Assembly: GCF_001577835.2 (NCBI RefSeq)
Contig: NC_029526.1
Span: 1,705,510-1,769,509, forward strand
Reading direction: 5' to 3'
Source: Coturnix japonica
Taxonomy: Eukaryota > Chordata > Aves > Galliformes > Phasianidae
DNA length: 64,000 nt
Shown: one piece after another, positions 18,440 through 29,090 of the stretch
Layout of the letters: each line of letters opens with the position of its first letter
Position numbering within the stretch: position 1 is the first letter of the stretch
Notes under the pieces: model-generated
Databases searched by the model: none
Told to the model about the DNA's origin: nothing
What the model saw: only the letters and a program-made list of their open reading frames with translations
Translations under genes and position numbers: made by a program

Positions 18440-19021
18440 GCAGAAGATAAGCTATCTACAGCAAACAGGGTCAGAGTGAAAATACAACACCCAAATCAGG
18501 GACTGAAGACACAACCCTGGTCTTAAATGGGCCTCCTGATGGTCAGAGTGTGGGGTTGGAGTCTGTCCACTGATCAAACTGGTCAGGGTGAGTATGGCCA
18601 ACACGTACCTTCAAGGGCTGCCACTGTGCTGCCTGATGGATGCTGCGGGGAGGTGAAGGAATGGAACCATCCCAATGCTGCCTTGTGGCTCCATGCACTC
18701 AGTCACCAGACTGTGCAAGCCACATCCACTCAGTGCATGGGAAGTGATTTATCACCATCTGCCTACGAACTCACTCATTTATGCAGCCTCCCCTTTGTCT
18801 AATAACAGAAGAGGAAAAAAAGCATCCTTTCTACAGAGCTCCTTACCCTCCAAATGACCTTTCAGACCTGGTGATTCATAGGGGAAGTTCTGGAGGATGT
18901 CCCCCCACGCGCCGCTGCTGGCGGTGCAGCAGTGTGGGGCAGGATGCAGGAGCAGCCCTGGCCTGGGGGACATCATAGTCAGCCCTGCTCTGAACCTCCT
19001 GAGGTTTTTAACATTAAGAAC

Positions 19022-20181
19022 TTTATTATCGTTACTACTACAAAAATACAATACAAATCTTATTCACATACCTTCAGACTCAATACACAGATCAGAGCTG
19101 ACAGCAGTCACTGCACAATAGAACATAAGGACCCTCCTGGAGCCTGTCCCCCACCAGCAGGGCTCCCACCTGCCCATGGGTTGGGATCTGCCCCTGTCAC
19201 AGGTGAAATCCTGCCCAAGGACAGTGTGCCAGCACTGTGCCCTGGGCAAGGAGCAGGGATGGGATGAGCACAGCTGGTCTGGGAGGAGGAAGGCTATGGC
19301 AAAGCATAGATCCATTTGCTGTAGTGCCTGGGCCTGCATGGGGCGCTGCTCACACGCACAGCCAAGCCCAGCAAGACAACAGACACAGTGCAATGTTTTC
19401 CAGTGTTCCCAGCATTACACACACTGTGGTGCCCCACCAGCAAGGCCAGCAGGTGATGTGCATAGTAGAAGTTAAATGAGGGCTTTCAGGAGCTGGCCAT
19501 GGATAAAAGATAAAGCTCACACACAGCAACGTCTAGATGTGTGAAAATAAACAATTTAGCTTTAAAAAAACCTGCTTTGGTGCTATAACAGCACTTGCAT
19601 TGCTTGCTGCTATATACAGGTATATACATATAATGTCTGAAGGCTGGATGAGCTCTGCTGGTTCTAGCTGTTAAATGCCCAATTAAATGGAGTGTTTAAC
19701 CAGCCCAAGGAGAGGCAGCATCAAGTTTAGGTCCGACAGAGCAGCGAACTGAAGTGCCAAAAAAGAAGCAACTGGAAGTTTCTAAGTGCAGACTGTGCTT
19801 TGGTGTTGGTTTTGCTCACAGTGGCAGAGCCCAAGTCCAGCAGAGGGGGTGAGTGGGTGGGCACGAAGCTTCTCAACTGGGTGATGTTGAAATGTGGGAA
19901 AATCCCCAACGTTTCTTCTGCCCACTGCTTGGCACCAGCCCCAGCACAGCAACATCCTTTCTACAGAACAGTGCCAGAGAAAGGAACAGCCCGTCTGTTC
20001 CTAAAACGTTGCCATTGGCCGATGAGAACTTAGGCTTTATATGTATTTTTTGGATGCTCTCAGTCCAAAGTTCTCAGCTTTCTTAGGAACTGCTCTGCAC
20101 TGCTCACCAGGCCAGCAGACAGAGCTTTCCTGCAGCAGCATACACATGTTCTAGGCCAAAAACATCCCTGCCATGCAGCAT
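19022..20181 (-). other. CX3CL1: Putative CX3CL1 3' untranslated region
   Basis: This follows the CX3CL1 stop without other genes. An AATAAA on the minus strand (19022-19027) is the likely end. Length and end point are inferred from the signal alone. Confidence 0.45.
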
Positions 20182-23100
20182 TCAGATCACTTCCATCCGA
20201 TAGACGTTGTCTTGGTGTCCCTCTTTCAGGTAGAGCAAACCTTCCACCATTTCTCTTGTTGTTGTTTCTGGTCTGATTCTGAATTTAGTGTATAGCCATA
20301 CAGCTGCCACACCACAAGCAATCAGCCCACCCGCCAGGGCAACAGGGAGGACAAAGTGCATTTGGGACCCTGACAAGGAGCTGAGCGCAGGTGAGTCACT
20401 TGGGCTTCTTGTAGCCTGTGGTCTGGCTTGGCCTGAGAACATCTGACTGGTGAAAACTAATGTATCTGGAGGGCCTTGTTTTCCCAGGGGCAATAAATGA
20501 TCAGATGTCCCAGTACCAAATGCAGAGGAACTGAAATTTTTGCTGACATGGACGTAAAGACCTTTGTCTACGGCAGCTGTGGGGTTTTGAGTAAGAGCTG
20601 GAGCAGCCTCTGGTGTGGATGGGACCATGCTGACCTCTGTGCTCTTTAGGGTGGAGGGGAGAGCTGAACTAAAACTCTTTGAAGTAGTGCCTGATGTGCT
20701 GCCTCTTGTACTGACTGGGCCCAGGGGGTCGTTCGTATGAAGACCAGGATGGTCCAGTCCTTTGGGAATGGATGCAGGCTCCGAGTCTGAGGTAGAAGTT
20801 GTGCCTTGGACATCACCAGCACCATCTGTAGTATGTCCTACAGGTTCTTCTTGGCCATCAGAACCATGCACAGGAGCTGTGGGGTATGGGATGGATTGGC
20901 CAAGGGCCATGCCCACTGCGTCAGCTGTTGAGTGCACAGATGTTAAGGACTCTCTGTTTGCTTCTGAAATGACTCCAGAGTGCATAGCAGCTCCCGATGT
21001 CACAGGAGATGCAGGGAAGTGCGTGGTGTTCTGCATGGCTGGGGTGGGTTTGCTGGTCTCCTCTGTGCTGGCAGCAGGAACGGGTGCTCTCTCTGAAGCT
21101 GCAGAGGCTGGAGGTGGACTTGGTACTTGGAGAGCAGTTTGCTTGTGGAAGACGCCAGGCTCTTCGGGTACCGCTGCTGCAGGGGAAGTGTCAGGCTGTG
21201 GAAGTGGGGATGCTGCCGGGGCCTTTTCCTGGTCCAGTTTCTTCATGACCTTCTTCACCCAGTTCTCACTTGGATTTGCACAAATTTCTCTGAGCTTCTT
21301 CGTAGTTAATCTGAAAGGAACATAAAAAGAGCTCACTCACTAGGTAAGGGTGAGAGCGCCTTAGGTTATCAGGGTGGTACAGAAAGCATTGGGGCAGGAA
21401 TGCTGAGCAGCACTGACTCTCTTGAGCCCATTCCATCAGGCTGCTTATTGTTCATTACTAGGGAGTTCAGGTGCCTCAGATCTCACCTGAATCAGCAAAA
21501 GCTGAACATGACTCAGAGGTGAAAGGCTTTTAATCACAGTCACCAGCAGCTCCTTGCTCTCAAGCGAGGATTCCTGATGGCAGTGTTTATATTTACTCAG
21601 CTGGGGAGGGAATACATTGAGGAACCCAGACAGAGGATGCTTACATGATGGCTTTCTTGGAGCACTGGGGTTCAGTCCAACGGTAGCTCTTGATCTGCTT
21701 CTCGTCTATGGCACGGTGGAAAGAGCCACACCACTTTGAACACTTCAGAGGTGCTTTGGGTTGCCCTGAAATAAAACATTCGGCATGTTAAACGTTGGCT
21801 TTTTATTAGGCACATTAAACATTTCCTCTCAAGGGAAAAGAAATCTGAAGCTTCCAGTCCCTGATTAAATGAGACATATTGATCCCATAAGAGCCATGAT
21901 TGATTGGTCATATGATACCTAGAAAAAGAAAGAAGAAGGAAGGAAGGGAGGGAAGGGAAGCAAGGGAAGCAAGGGAAGCAAGGGAGCACTATCTACGATG
22001 AGGCTCTTGGAACACCATTGCAGCTTGTTCAGGGTTGGGAGCCAGTGGGACCTTTCCCCTTTGGTGAAGTGATAAACGCACATTTGGTGCACCAGAAGAT
22101 TCATTTCTCCACCCTGCAATGACCTGCTCTATCACTAAGAGGCTCTCAGCACAGGTCAGAGGGCAGTTCTTATTGTCCTGTTCTTATCTGGATTACTCAC
22201 ATCTCATTCCACTGTGGGGTTTCCCCTCCTAACAAGCATCCTGCAGCTCTGAATGCTGCTGTAAAGAAAAGCTGCAGAGAAAGAGCACTTTGACAAAGCT
22301 ACGTTGCTCCCCCAGCCTTTATCTGCGTGGGGATACGGTCCCAGCAGCCCAGCTTCAAAGCCACAGCACTTTCACCAAACATCTGCTCTCTGTTTCCAAA
22401 GGAAAACACAGTTTTCATTTGGCCAAGTGTAAAAACATCCTCCCCTTGTCCGACATAGGGGTGAAGGCAGCCCCAGCACTGGGGAGAACGCAGCCATGCC
22501 AAGAACAGGCGCCTGCCAAGCGAGTGGATGTTGCACAACGCAACGAGATGTTTCTGCTCTCATGGGGGAACCAGGCTTAGAAACAGAGATCCTGATTTAT
22601 CCCAACGCCCTGCACAGATCGGAGCTGGGGTTTGGTTCAGCTCACACGCTCTGCAAAACATCATCTGTTGATTCCTAATGGATTTGGTGAACTTGGTGAA
22701 GTTCAGTTGGGAATGACACCAGCACTGAGTGTGAGAAGCAGCACAGCTCCAGGAACGGCTCCAGCTCTTCTGGTTACAAAGAAATCACAAGCAAACACTC
22801 CTTTTGTCCTTCTGTAGGAGCACGTTTTAACCTCTACGTCTCCGCAGTGCTAAAGCAAAGCCCTCTGTTCAGCCTCTAACATCTTCTGCGGCACCTTAAG
22901 GTCAAGAATACCTGCACACTAAGCACACAGGATTTACTGCATTCCCAGTTAGGTCTCATTACCCACAGCACATGCTGCTGCTGGCTTCTCCTTTCAGAGC
23001 TCCATTTAATGAATCATGAAGGTTGAAAAAGACCACTCAGCTCTCTAAGCCTGACCCCATCTCTACCATGTCCCCTGCCCAGTCTCCTCATTGCCACATC

Positions 23101-24158
23101 CCCACGGCTCTAGGACTCCTCCAGGGATGGAGACTCCCACACCCCACAAGGGCCTGATCCATCCCCATTTTCTGATGGCTTTCCACTTCTGACCTGGGTC
23201 AGCCTTGCCTGAAGGGGTGAGGAGAGGATGGAGCTCCACACCCAGCTGCTCTCCTGGCTGTCCTTGTTCCTCCCATCTGATGGCAGCCTCAGTAAGGGCT
23301 CTGCCCTTTCTTTGTTCATCCCTTTGACCTGGGCAAAGTCGAAGTTTTGCTGGCGCTGCCAACAAGCCTCCAGGCAATCCTCCCTGCTCTGTTTGTTCAG
23401 CAATCACTGCTCTGCACGTAGACAACTCACAATGAGACCAACCCAGCAAAAGCTCTGCCCATCTCCCCTCAGTCCTCCAACATCCCACTGCACACTGAGA
23501 TCTTCACATGGCCAACAGGAGAGCTTCCAACCTGTGTAAGGATGACCACACACCTGTGAGCATCCCAAAGGCCAATGCAGGCAGACAGATGGACTGCCAG
23601 ACTCCCATCCTCAGGCAGGATGCTGCCCCCAATGGCACATCCCTGGGCTCTGCACTGCTCTCTATTGCAGACCATCAGAGAGCCCCCATGTTCCCCCAGC
23701 CACCCTCAGAAATGACAATAGCCATCAGCGGGGCCACAAGGGCTTCCTTGCAGTGAGGCCAAATGCTTCCCCAACAGCTTCCTACCCAGCCTGTTCCTGC
23801 CACAGGATTTCCCAAGCCAAGGAAGGAATGAGGTCCCTTGGTGTCTGTAACCTGATCCAGCGCTGACTTCCCGGCTGTGTACAACCCTTTGGCCCCATCC
23901 TTTAACATCCAGTTCCCCAGTCCCCTGTGTAAAGTCATAATTCCTCACGTGGAGCCACAGATCCCTCTGCAAAGCCACAGACCCCTGCATGAAACCACAG
24001 ACCCCTGCATGAAACCACAGACCCCTTTATGAAGCCACAGTCCCCTTCCAGCTCTCGTGGGAAGCCCAAGGCTTGGACCCAGAGCTCTCACCTGCAGCCA
24101 TAGCAGCCAGGCACAAGACCCTCAGTGCAAACAGGACCTGGAGAGAAGCAGCCCTCAT
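20182..24158 (-). CDS. CX3CL1: Fractalkine, membrane-anchored CX3C chemokine
   Basis: Exons 24158-24092, 21765-21645 and 21310-20182 encode 438 residues. Residues 1-22 form a signal peptide (start ATG at 24158, though an in-frame ATG lies upstream at 24218). Cys31-Ser-Lys-Trp-Cys35 is the defining CX3C motif, with Cys57 and Cys73 completing the disulfides. The chemokine fold ends near residue 95 (ENWVKKVMKKLDQ). A long Ser/Thr/Pro/Ala-rich mucin stalk follows, then one membrane segment near 381-403 (LPVALAGGLIACGVAAVW) and a tail of about 32 residues. The tail keeps the REMVEGLLYL stretch, resembling GEMAEGLRYI in human. Family role: an endothelial and neuronal adhesion molecule and, when shed, a chemoattractant for CX3CR1 leukocytes and microglia. 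Exon count and phases match mammals. Confidence 0.95.
21918..21988 (+). repeat. Purine-rich simple repeat (GGAAG/GGGAAGCAA)
   Basis: A run of only A and G followed by a GGGAAGCAA unit repeated about three times. It lies in CX3CL1 intron 1, roughly 150-220 bases before exon 2 on the transcript. Confidence 0.85.
23010..23160 (-). repeat. CR1 LINE 3' fragment
   Basis: GAATCATGAAGGTTGAAAAAGACCACTCAGCTCTCTAAGCCTGACCCCATC and CTAGGACTCCTCCAGGGATGGAGACTCC are the complement of a CR1 end. It lies in CX3CL1 intron 1 in the sense orientation. Confidence 0.85.
23954..24047 (+). repeat. About 20-bp minisatellite next to CX3CL1 exon 1
   Basis: Four to five copies of a unit like CCACAGACCCCTGCATGAAA, two of them identical. 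It lies in intron 1 and ends about 45 bases from the exon 1 donor. Confidence 0.85.
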
Positions 24159-24159
24159 G

Positions 24160-27100
24160 TTCTGGTGGTTGGCAGCAGGAGGGGTACGCGGAGAAGGACG
24201 ATGGGTGATGAGTTTCACTCCTGGCTGCCTACAGCATCCTCTGCAGCGACGCGGCTGCAGCAGCTCATTCCAGGAGCACGAAGTCCTGACTCCAGCTGCT
24301 ATTTAGCTCCTCCACATACACATGTGACGACAGGCAGGAGGCGGAGGAAGGGCCAGGCAGGGAAGGAATAATGCTCGTGCTGTGGAATGGGACAGCAGCT
24401 GGAATTCCCCGATGAGGTGACGGCTTTTTCCAGCTCCTTGGCAATGGCTCAAGGTGCAAAAGCTGTCCGCTCTCCATGTGGCTCTCACCCACTGCCCATA
24501 GGTTTGCAGAGCTCTCTCCAACCCCAACCGGCAGCTCCGATACATGTAAATCTCACTTTGTTCACTCTGAAAGCAAAAGCAGCCCTTCCTTTTCTGCAGC
24601 AGCATCGGCTCTTGGGCCAAAAATCGCGGTGTTTGCTAATAGCTTTCACAATGCATCAGCTAATCTGATGACCCAGACTGGCCTCCTGGGAGACCGGAGC
24701 AGAAAGGCAGTGCCTCCCCAAGGACTGTTTCCTCCAGGGCTCACTGACCACTGTGTGCTTGTCCATACAGCCCAAAGCTTTGGTAGAGGACAAGCTATCA
24801 GCCACTGGGATCTTGCTGATGGTCTGGGGGCTTCCCAGCCCAGGTCATGCCAGCGCTGTGCTCACATCCTGCACCTTTGCTTTCTCTTTCGTATCAAATC
24901 CCAGATGAACACGGAAGTTTTTTTCCTCCTGCCAACTCGCACAGCTGAGAAATGAAGATAAGATTAGGATTGAGACGGTGTGGCTGTGCTTGTTCCAAAG
25001 TCCTTCCCAGTGATTTCTCAGGGCTAATGGAGATCTGAGCTCCCCCGCTGTGGGAAATTCCAATCATTTCAGATAAGGATTTGATCCCAGAACAGAGTAA
25101 AACCCCTCAAAGTTTCCATAAAAAGAATAGTTAAAACTTTTGGCGAGAAATTCCAGCCTCCAAAATTAGCCTTGTTTATACCGGACGTATGTCGAGGTGA
25201 CGTGCATTCAGTTAAGGCTGCAGCTGATCTGTTTTGATGCAGGCAGAGCAGGGCATGCCCCGTTTGCCAGGTTCCTGCTCTAGGCCTGTTTTCTCAGCCT
25301 TACTGGAACCTTTATTCCAGGAAATGGCATTGCCTGGGGCTGCTTCTGCTGCACAGGTATTGCCCTCAGTGCTGGGGAAAGCCAAGCAGAGCCTACAGGA
25401 GCTGCTGGAGCCCAGCAGGTATTTCTATGGGAACTATTGACAAACAACAGGCTTTGTCCTGATCTGCTGGTTAACGGTCTCAGGGTGATTTTAGTTATGA
25501 TGGAAATGGCCTGTCCAAGTTTGATTGCCTTCACTTGTTTTAGTTTTGCTTTGAAACAGAGGAATAACCACATGCATCAGTACAGGTTAGGGGGTGATGA
25601 AGGACCTGGTGGCCAGCAGGGTGCCTTTATGGTCAAGAAAGCCAATGGTACCACCTGGGGTGCATCAAGAAATGAGCGAGCAGCAGGACAAGGAAGAGCC
25701 TTGTTCTTTTGTTCTTTGTTCTTTATGACCACAAAGGAGGATGAAGAAAGGAGAACCAGATCCCAAGCTCATGCGGGACGCAGCACTGACGTGATGGCCC
25801 CCGGCACAGCTGATAGCAGCCTTCTGCAAACAGGATCAGAAGGCACAAGCTGGGGCCAGCACCACAGGTCTGTGTTGCATAAGGCTACACAAAGCAGCAA
25901 GCTGGAGCACCCAAAGGTGTTGTCAGCTTGGGTCACTGCCAGGGCCCTTCATCTTGGAGGAGGAGGAAGGTCCTTAATCTGATCTGAAATGCAGCCAAGG
26001 AAAAGCCACAAACACTTGTGTGCATGTGCTGCTGAGTGCAGACAGGGTGGTGCACAGTGCCCCAGTGCTCCTCACCCACTGCAGTTTAGCCTCAGTTGTT
26101 CACAAGCACAATGCTGGAGCTGTGTGTAGGCCTGAGGCTCTCAGCAGCCAATGGAAGATATGAGTCATGCAGGGGATTTACCACCAACACACAAAGCACT
26201 GCAACCCTACAAAAGCGACAGGCAAAACAATATGCAAAGAAAACAAGAGCTGCATCCAAAACAAACAGGAAACGATGGAAGAATGTCATCCTTCTCCTTC
26301 AGGCTGGGCCCTGTTGCAAATCCAGGCTCGTTGGCTGGGTCCTATTAGAAATCCAGGCTCCTTGGCTATTCCTGCTACTGCCCGCTGCTCTCATGGGTTT
26401 CTTTTCCTGGAAATCACATGCAATAGGAGAAGAGTGAAGCCAGGGAACCTGAAAGGCTGTAAGTAACCTGGGAAAGAGCCCAGTGCTGAGCAAGTGATGA
26501 TTCCCATCCATCCAGGAGCTCCCAGCACCTCCAGAGCAGCTCTTCCAGGTTGAACCAGAGCAGGGAGGCCCAACAGCTCTGGTAGCAGTTATTTACAGCA
26601 TCCTTTGCAGTTTGTGGTGCCACGTTCCCCATCTATGCCCTAGAAGGTTGCAGGAGAGCAGAACAGAGCTTCTGGGGGGATTCTTCATGCTGCAGAGGAG
26701 GCAGCCCAAAGGGAGGCACTGAGCCAGGGGTGAGGAGAGTCCCCAGTCCTCCACCAGAAAGCAATAGAGAAGATGTTTTTCCTTAGCAAAACAGGCTTGC
26801 TACCACTGCAATGCCCTGTCATACAACTATAGAATCATTAAGGTCAGAAAAGACCTCTAGGATCATTGAGTCTAACCATGAACCCATCCTCTATGCTCAC
26901 TAATGATGTTGGTTTGTGCAGGGATATTTTAAGGTCCTCTTCCCTGCATAAACAGCAGCCCTCTGTGCTGTGTTGCCCAGCCACGTTTCACGAGCACTTT
27001 GTGCTTTAAGGAGCCCACTGTAGTCCTCAATCTGGAGATGCCACAGTGGTTTTCCTGCTATCACAGCACTGGGAGGTGTTGTGGTCCCGGGGTGCTCCAG

Positions 27101-28354
27101 GACTGACCCCACCACCTCCCAACTCCTGGCCAAGGCAACTCAGGGAACAAACGGCTCCTTAGGGCCCAAAGCTTCTCACTGTGGAGATACCCCCACCCAG
27201 ATGTAGAGCTCTTAATCCATTACTGTAATACTTGAGAGCTCCATCCAGGAAGTGCTCAGCACTGCAAAGCCGACTTGTCTCACATTAAAGGAAGCAGCAG
27301 GAAATGGGGAACAGCTGTCTGGGACTGTCTGTGCTCAGCATCATTGCACAGCAGCTCCTCTTTGGGAAGTATCGACCGCGGCGGGGGCTGGGTTTGATTT
27401 GTAAGGAATTGCTTTACTTAGAAAAAGGCAGCTGTTAAAAGTAGCAGAGAACACCAAAGAAGCCTTCGCTTCTCCGAACACAGCGACTTCCTCCTTCCTT
27501 GTGTCCAGTTCTGGAGAGCAGCACAGCGGGCAAAGTGCTGATGCTGCTTTTTACCCGCAGCCACCACCAAAGCAAAGGGAGCTGGGAGCCACCTCCTCAC
27601 ACACTCAGAACAGAGGAGCCCCTTGTCCCCAGCAGAGCGATGCATGAAGCTGTTCCCTGCTGCAGGAGATAAGGAAAGCTCTTCTGATGCGGTGTGTCTC
27701 GATGGCACAGGTGAAAACAAAAGGCTGCTTTTCTAGCGAGGGAAGGGACGCCGCGACTCAGTTAGGACTCGTCTGAGCAGATCAGGGCTTGGCTCACTGA
27801 GAAGAGCCCCGATGTCGCAATGGTTCACTGTAGCTGCAGGCCACAAAGGCAGCGTTTCTACAGAGCTGGCACAAAGGAAGTGTCAGATTAATCTCCTGAA
27901 CAGCTGCCGGTGGCAGCCCAGGAGCTGCTGCACATCACAGCAGAGCCAGGACTGCCCCATGCACAGCAGAGCGGCTGTGGGGCAGCACAGGGGGGTCTCA
28001 TCTCCTCGGAAAAGGGTCCTGTAAGGTGGGACACGGTGGGGATCAGGACAACACCACGCTGTGCTTGTTTCACCTGCATGGGAGACGTGTGGGCTCTCCA
28101 CGTGGTGACCTCCTGCTGCTCCAGCCAACTTGTTGCTGCCAGTCCAAGATCGGAGATGCCCGGAACACTTTCCATTGCCTTCTCGGAAGGTTCCCCGCTT
28201 CCCTTCACTCTCCTTAGGGCAGCAATTCAGGTTTCCACTGACTGACGTGCTCCCCCATCAGCTCGCTCAGAGCACTGCGGGCTGCCTGGGAGCACACTAT
28301 GGACAAACCGCGTGTAACCATCGCACCCTCCTGGCACAAAAGCTCCTCAGCCCC
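24160..28354. other. Gene-poor stretch between CX3CL1 and the tRNA-Leu pair
   Basis: I looked for a second CC chemokine (CCL22 sits here in mammals) and found none. The 181-codon + frame at 25437-25982 has no recognisable domain. One CR1 tail is at 26823-26920. Confidence 0.55.
26823..26920 (-). repeat. CR1 LINE 3' fragment
   Basis: CTATAGAATCATTAAGGTCAGAAAAGACCTCTAGGATCATTGAGTCTAACC is the complement of the CR1 tail. Confidence 0.85.
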
Positions 28355-28438
28355 TTATCAGCTGTGACGGGTGATTGATTATCAGCTGTGACAGATGATT
28401 ATCAGCAGTGACAGATGATTATCAGCTGTGGCGGCTGA
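28355..28438 (+). repeat. Four-copy 20-bp tandem repeat with GATA/E-box motifs
   Basis: Copies begin at 28355 (24 bases), 28379, 28399 and 28419, with consensus TTATCAGCTGTGACAGATGA. Each copy holds TTATC (GATA site) overlapping a CAGCTG/CAGCAG core. The array ends 83 bases before the + strand tRNA-Leu. Confidence 0.85.
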
Positions 28439-28521
28439 TCGCGGTGTATCAGCGCGGTGCGATGGGCGCTGCCTGGCAGAGCCGCGTTGTGTATCACGTT
28501 GTAAGCGTGGTGCGTATCGCT

Positions 28522-28604
28522 GTCAGGATGGCCGAGCGGTCTAAGGCGCTGCGTTCAGGTCGCAGTCTCCCCTGGAGGCGTGGGTTCGAATCCCACTTCT
28601 GACA
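28522..28604 (+). tRNA. tRNA-Leu (anticodon CAG), forward copy
   Basis: This 83-base type II tRNA starts GTCAGGATGGCCGAGCGGTC. The anticodon loop is TTCAGGT, followed by a long variable arm, T arm GGTTCGAATCC and 3' end TTCTGACA. Pol III terminator TTTT is at 28615-28618. The sequence is identical over all 83 bases to the inverted copy at 28728-28810. The acceptor stem has a G:U wobble where the human gene, as I recall it, has G:C. Confidence 0.97.
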
Positions 28605-29090
28605 AGTCTCATCGTTTTGCGCTGCGCGCTGTTTTTTTTGTTCCTCTCTTTGTTTCATTGCGCGCTTTTTGCGCCCCCCGCGCAGCTAAAAGAACGATCG
28701 GGAGCTGCGCGGCGCAAAACGTAACGCTGTCAGAAGTGGGATTCGAACCCACGCCTCCAGGGGAGACTGCGACCTGAACGCAGCGCCTTAGACCGCTCGG
28801 CCATCCTGACCCGCCGGCCGAGCCGCCGCCATTCGCTTCCTTACGGTACCGACACGACGCGGCGCCGCCCCGACGGGGCGGTTCGGGCTGCGGGGGGAGC
28901 TGCCCCGGGGCCGCCCCGCCGGCTGCGCTGACAGCGGCCCGAGCCCGGCGCTCATGGCGGGGCTGCCCGGAGCCGCGGGGACACGGAGCGGATCCCCGGG
29001 AGCCGCCGCCGCTCCGCCCCCCCCGCGCCTCGACGAAGCGTTCCTGTGCTCCCCGCTCGGGGGGCTGATGGGGGCCCAGGCCGTGAGTAG
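28600..29090. promoter_or_regulatory. CpG-rich promoter island of PLLP and tRNA-Leu
   Basis: CpG is far denser here than anywhere else in the window (for example GGCGCCGCCCCGACGGGGCGG near 28860-28880). It covers the inverted tRNA-Leu, the space before PLLP and PLLP exon 1. Confidence 0.75.
28728..28810 (-). tRNA. tRNA-Leu (anticodon CAG), inverted copy
   Basis: Exact reverse complement of the gene at 28522-28604, convergent with it, with the two 3' ends 123 bases apart. Its terminator (TTTT at 28716-28719 on the minus strand) sits in the same CGTTTTGCGC context as the forward copy. Its 5' end faces the PLLP promoter, 143 bases from the PLLP start codon. Confidence 0.97.

Larger units (their letters stand above)
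15660..19020. other. Intergenic stretch between CCL17 and CX3CL1, no gene seen
   Basis: I searched both strands for chemokine-like cysteine patterns and splice-flanked exons and found none. It holds two CR1 tails (17095-17185, 17705-17762) and a TCCA microsatellite. Confidence 0.55.

Noticed and set aside
20762-21325. 187-codon + strand frame
   Set aside because: Antisense shadow of the CX3CL1 mucin-stalk exon, caused by its biased Ser/Thr/Ala/Pro codons.
25437-25982. 181-codon open frame on the + strand between CX3CL1 and PLLP
   Set aside because: No recognisable domain, no splice context and low-complexity composition; it is in GC-moderate intergenic sequence where frames of this size occur by chance.
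28600-28640. Possible third tRNA or snRNA at the tRNA-Leu locus
   Set aside because: The T run at 28630-28638 is a backup Pol III terminator; there are no further A-box/B-box pairs.
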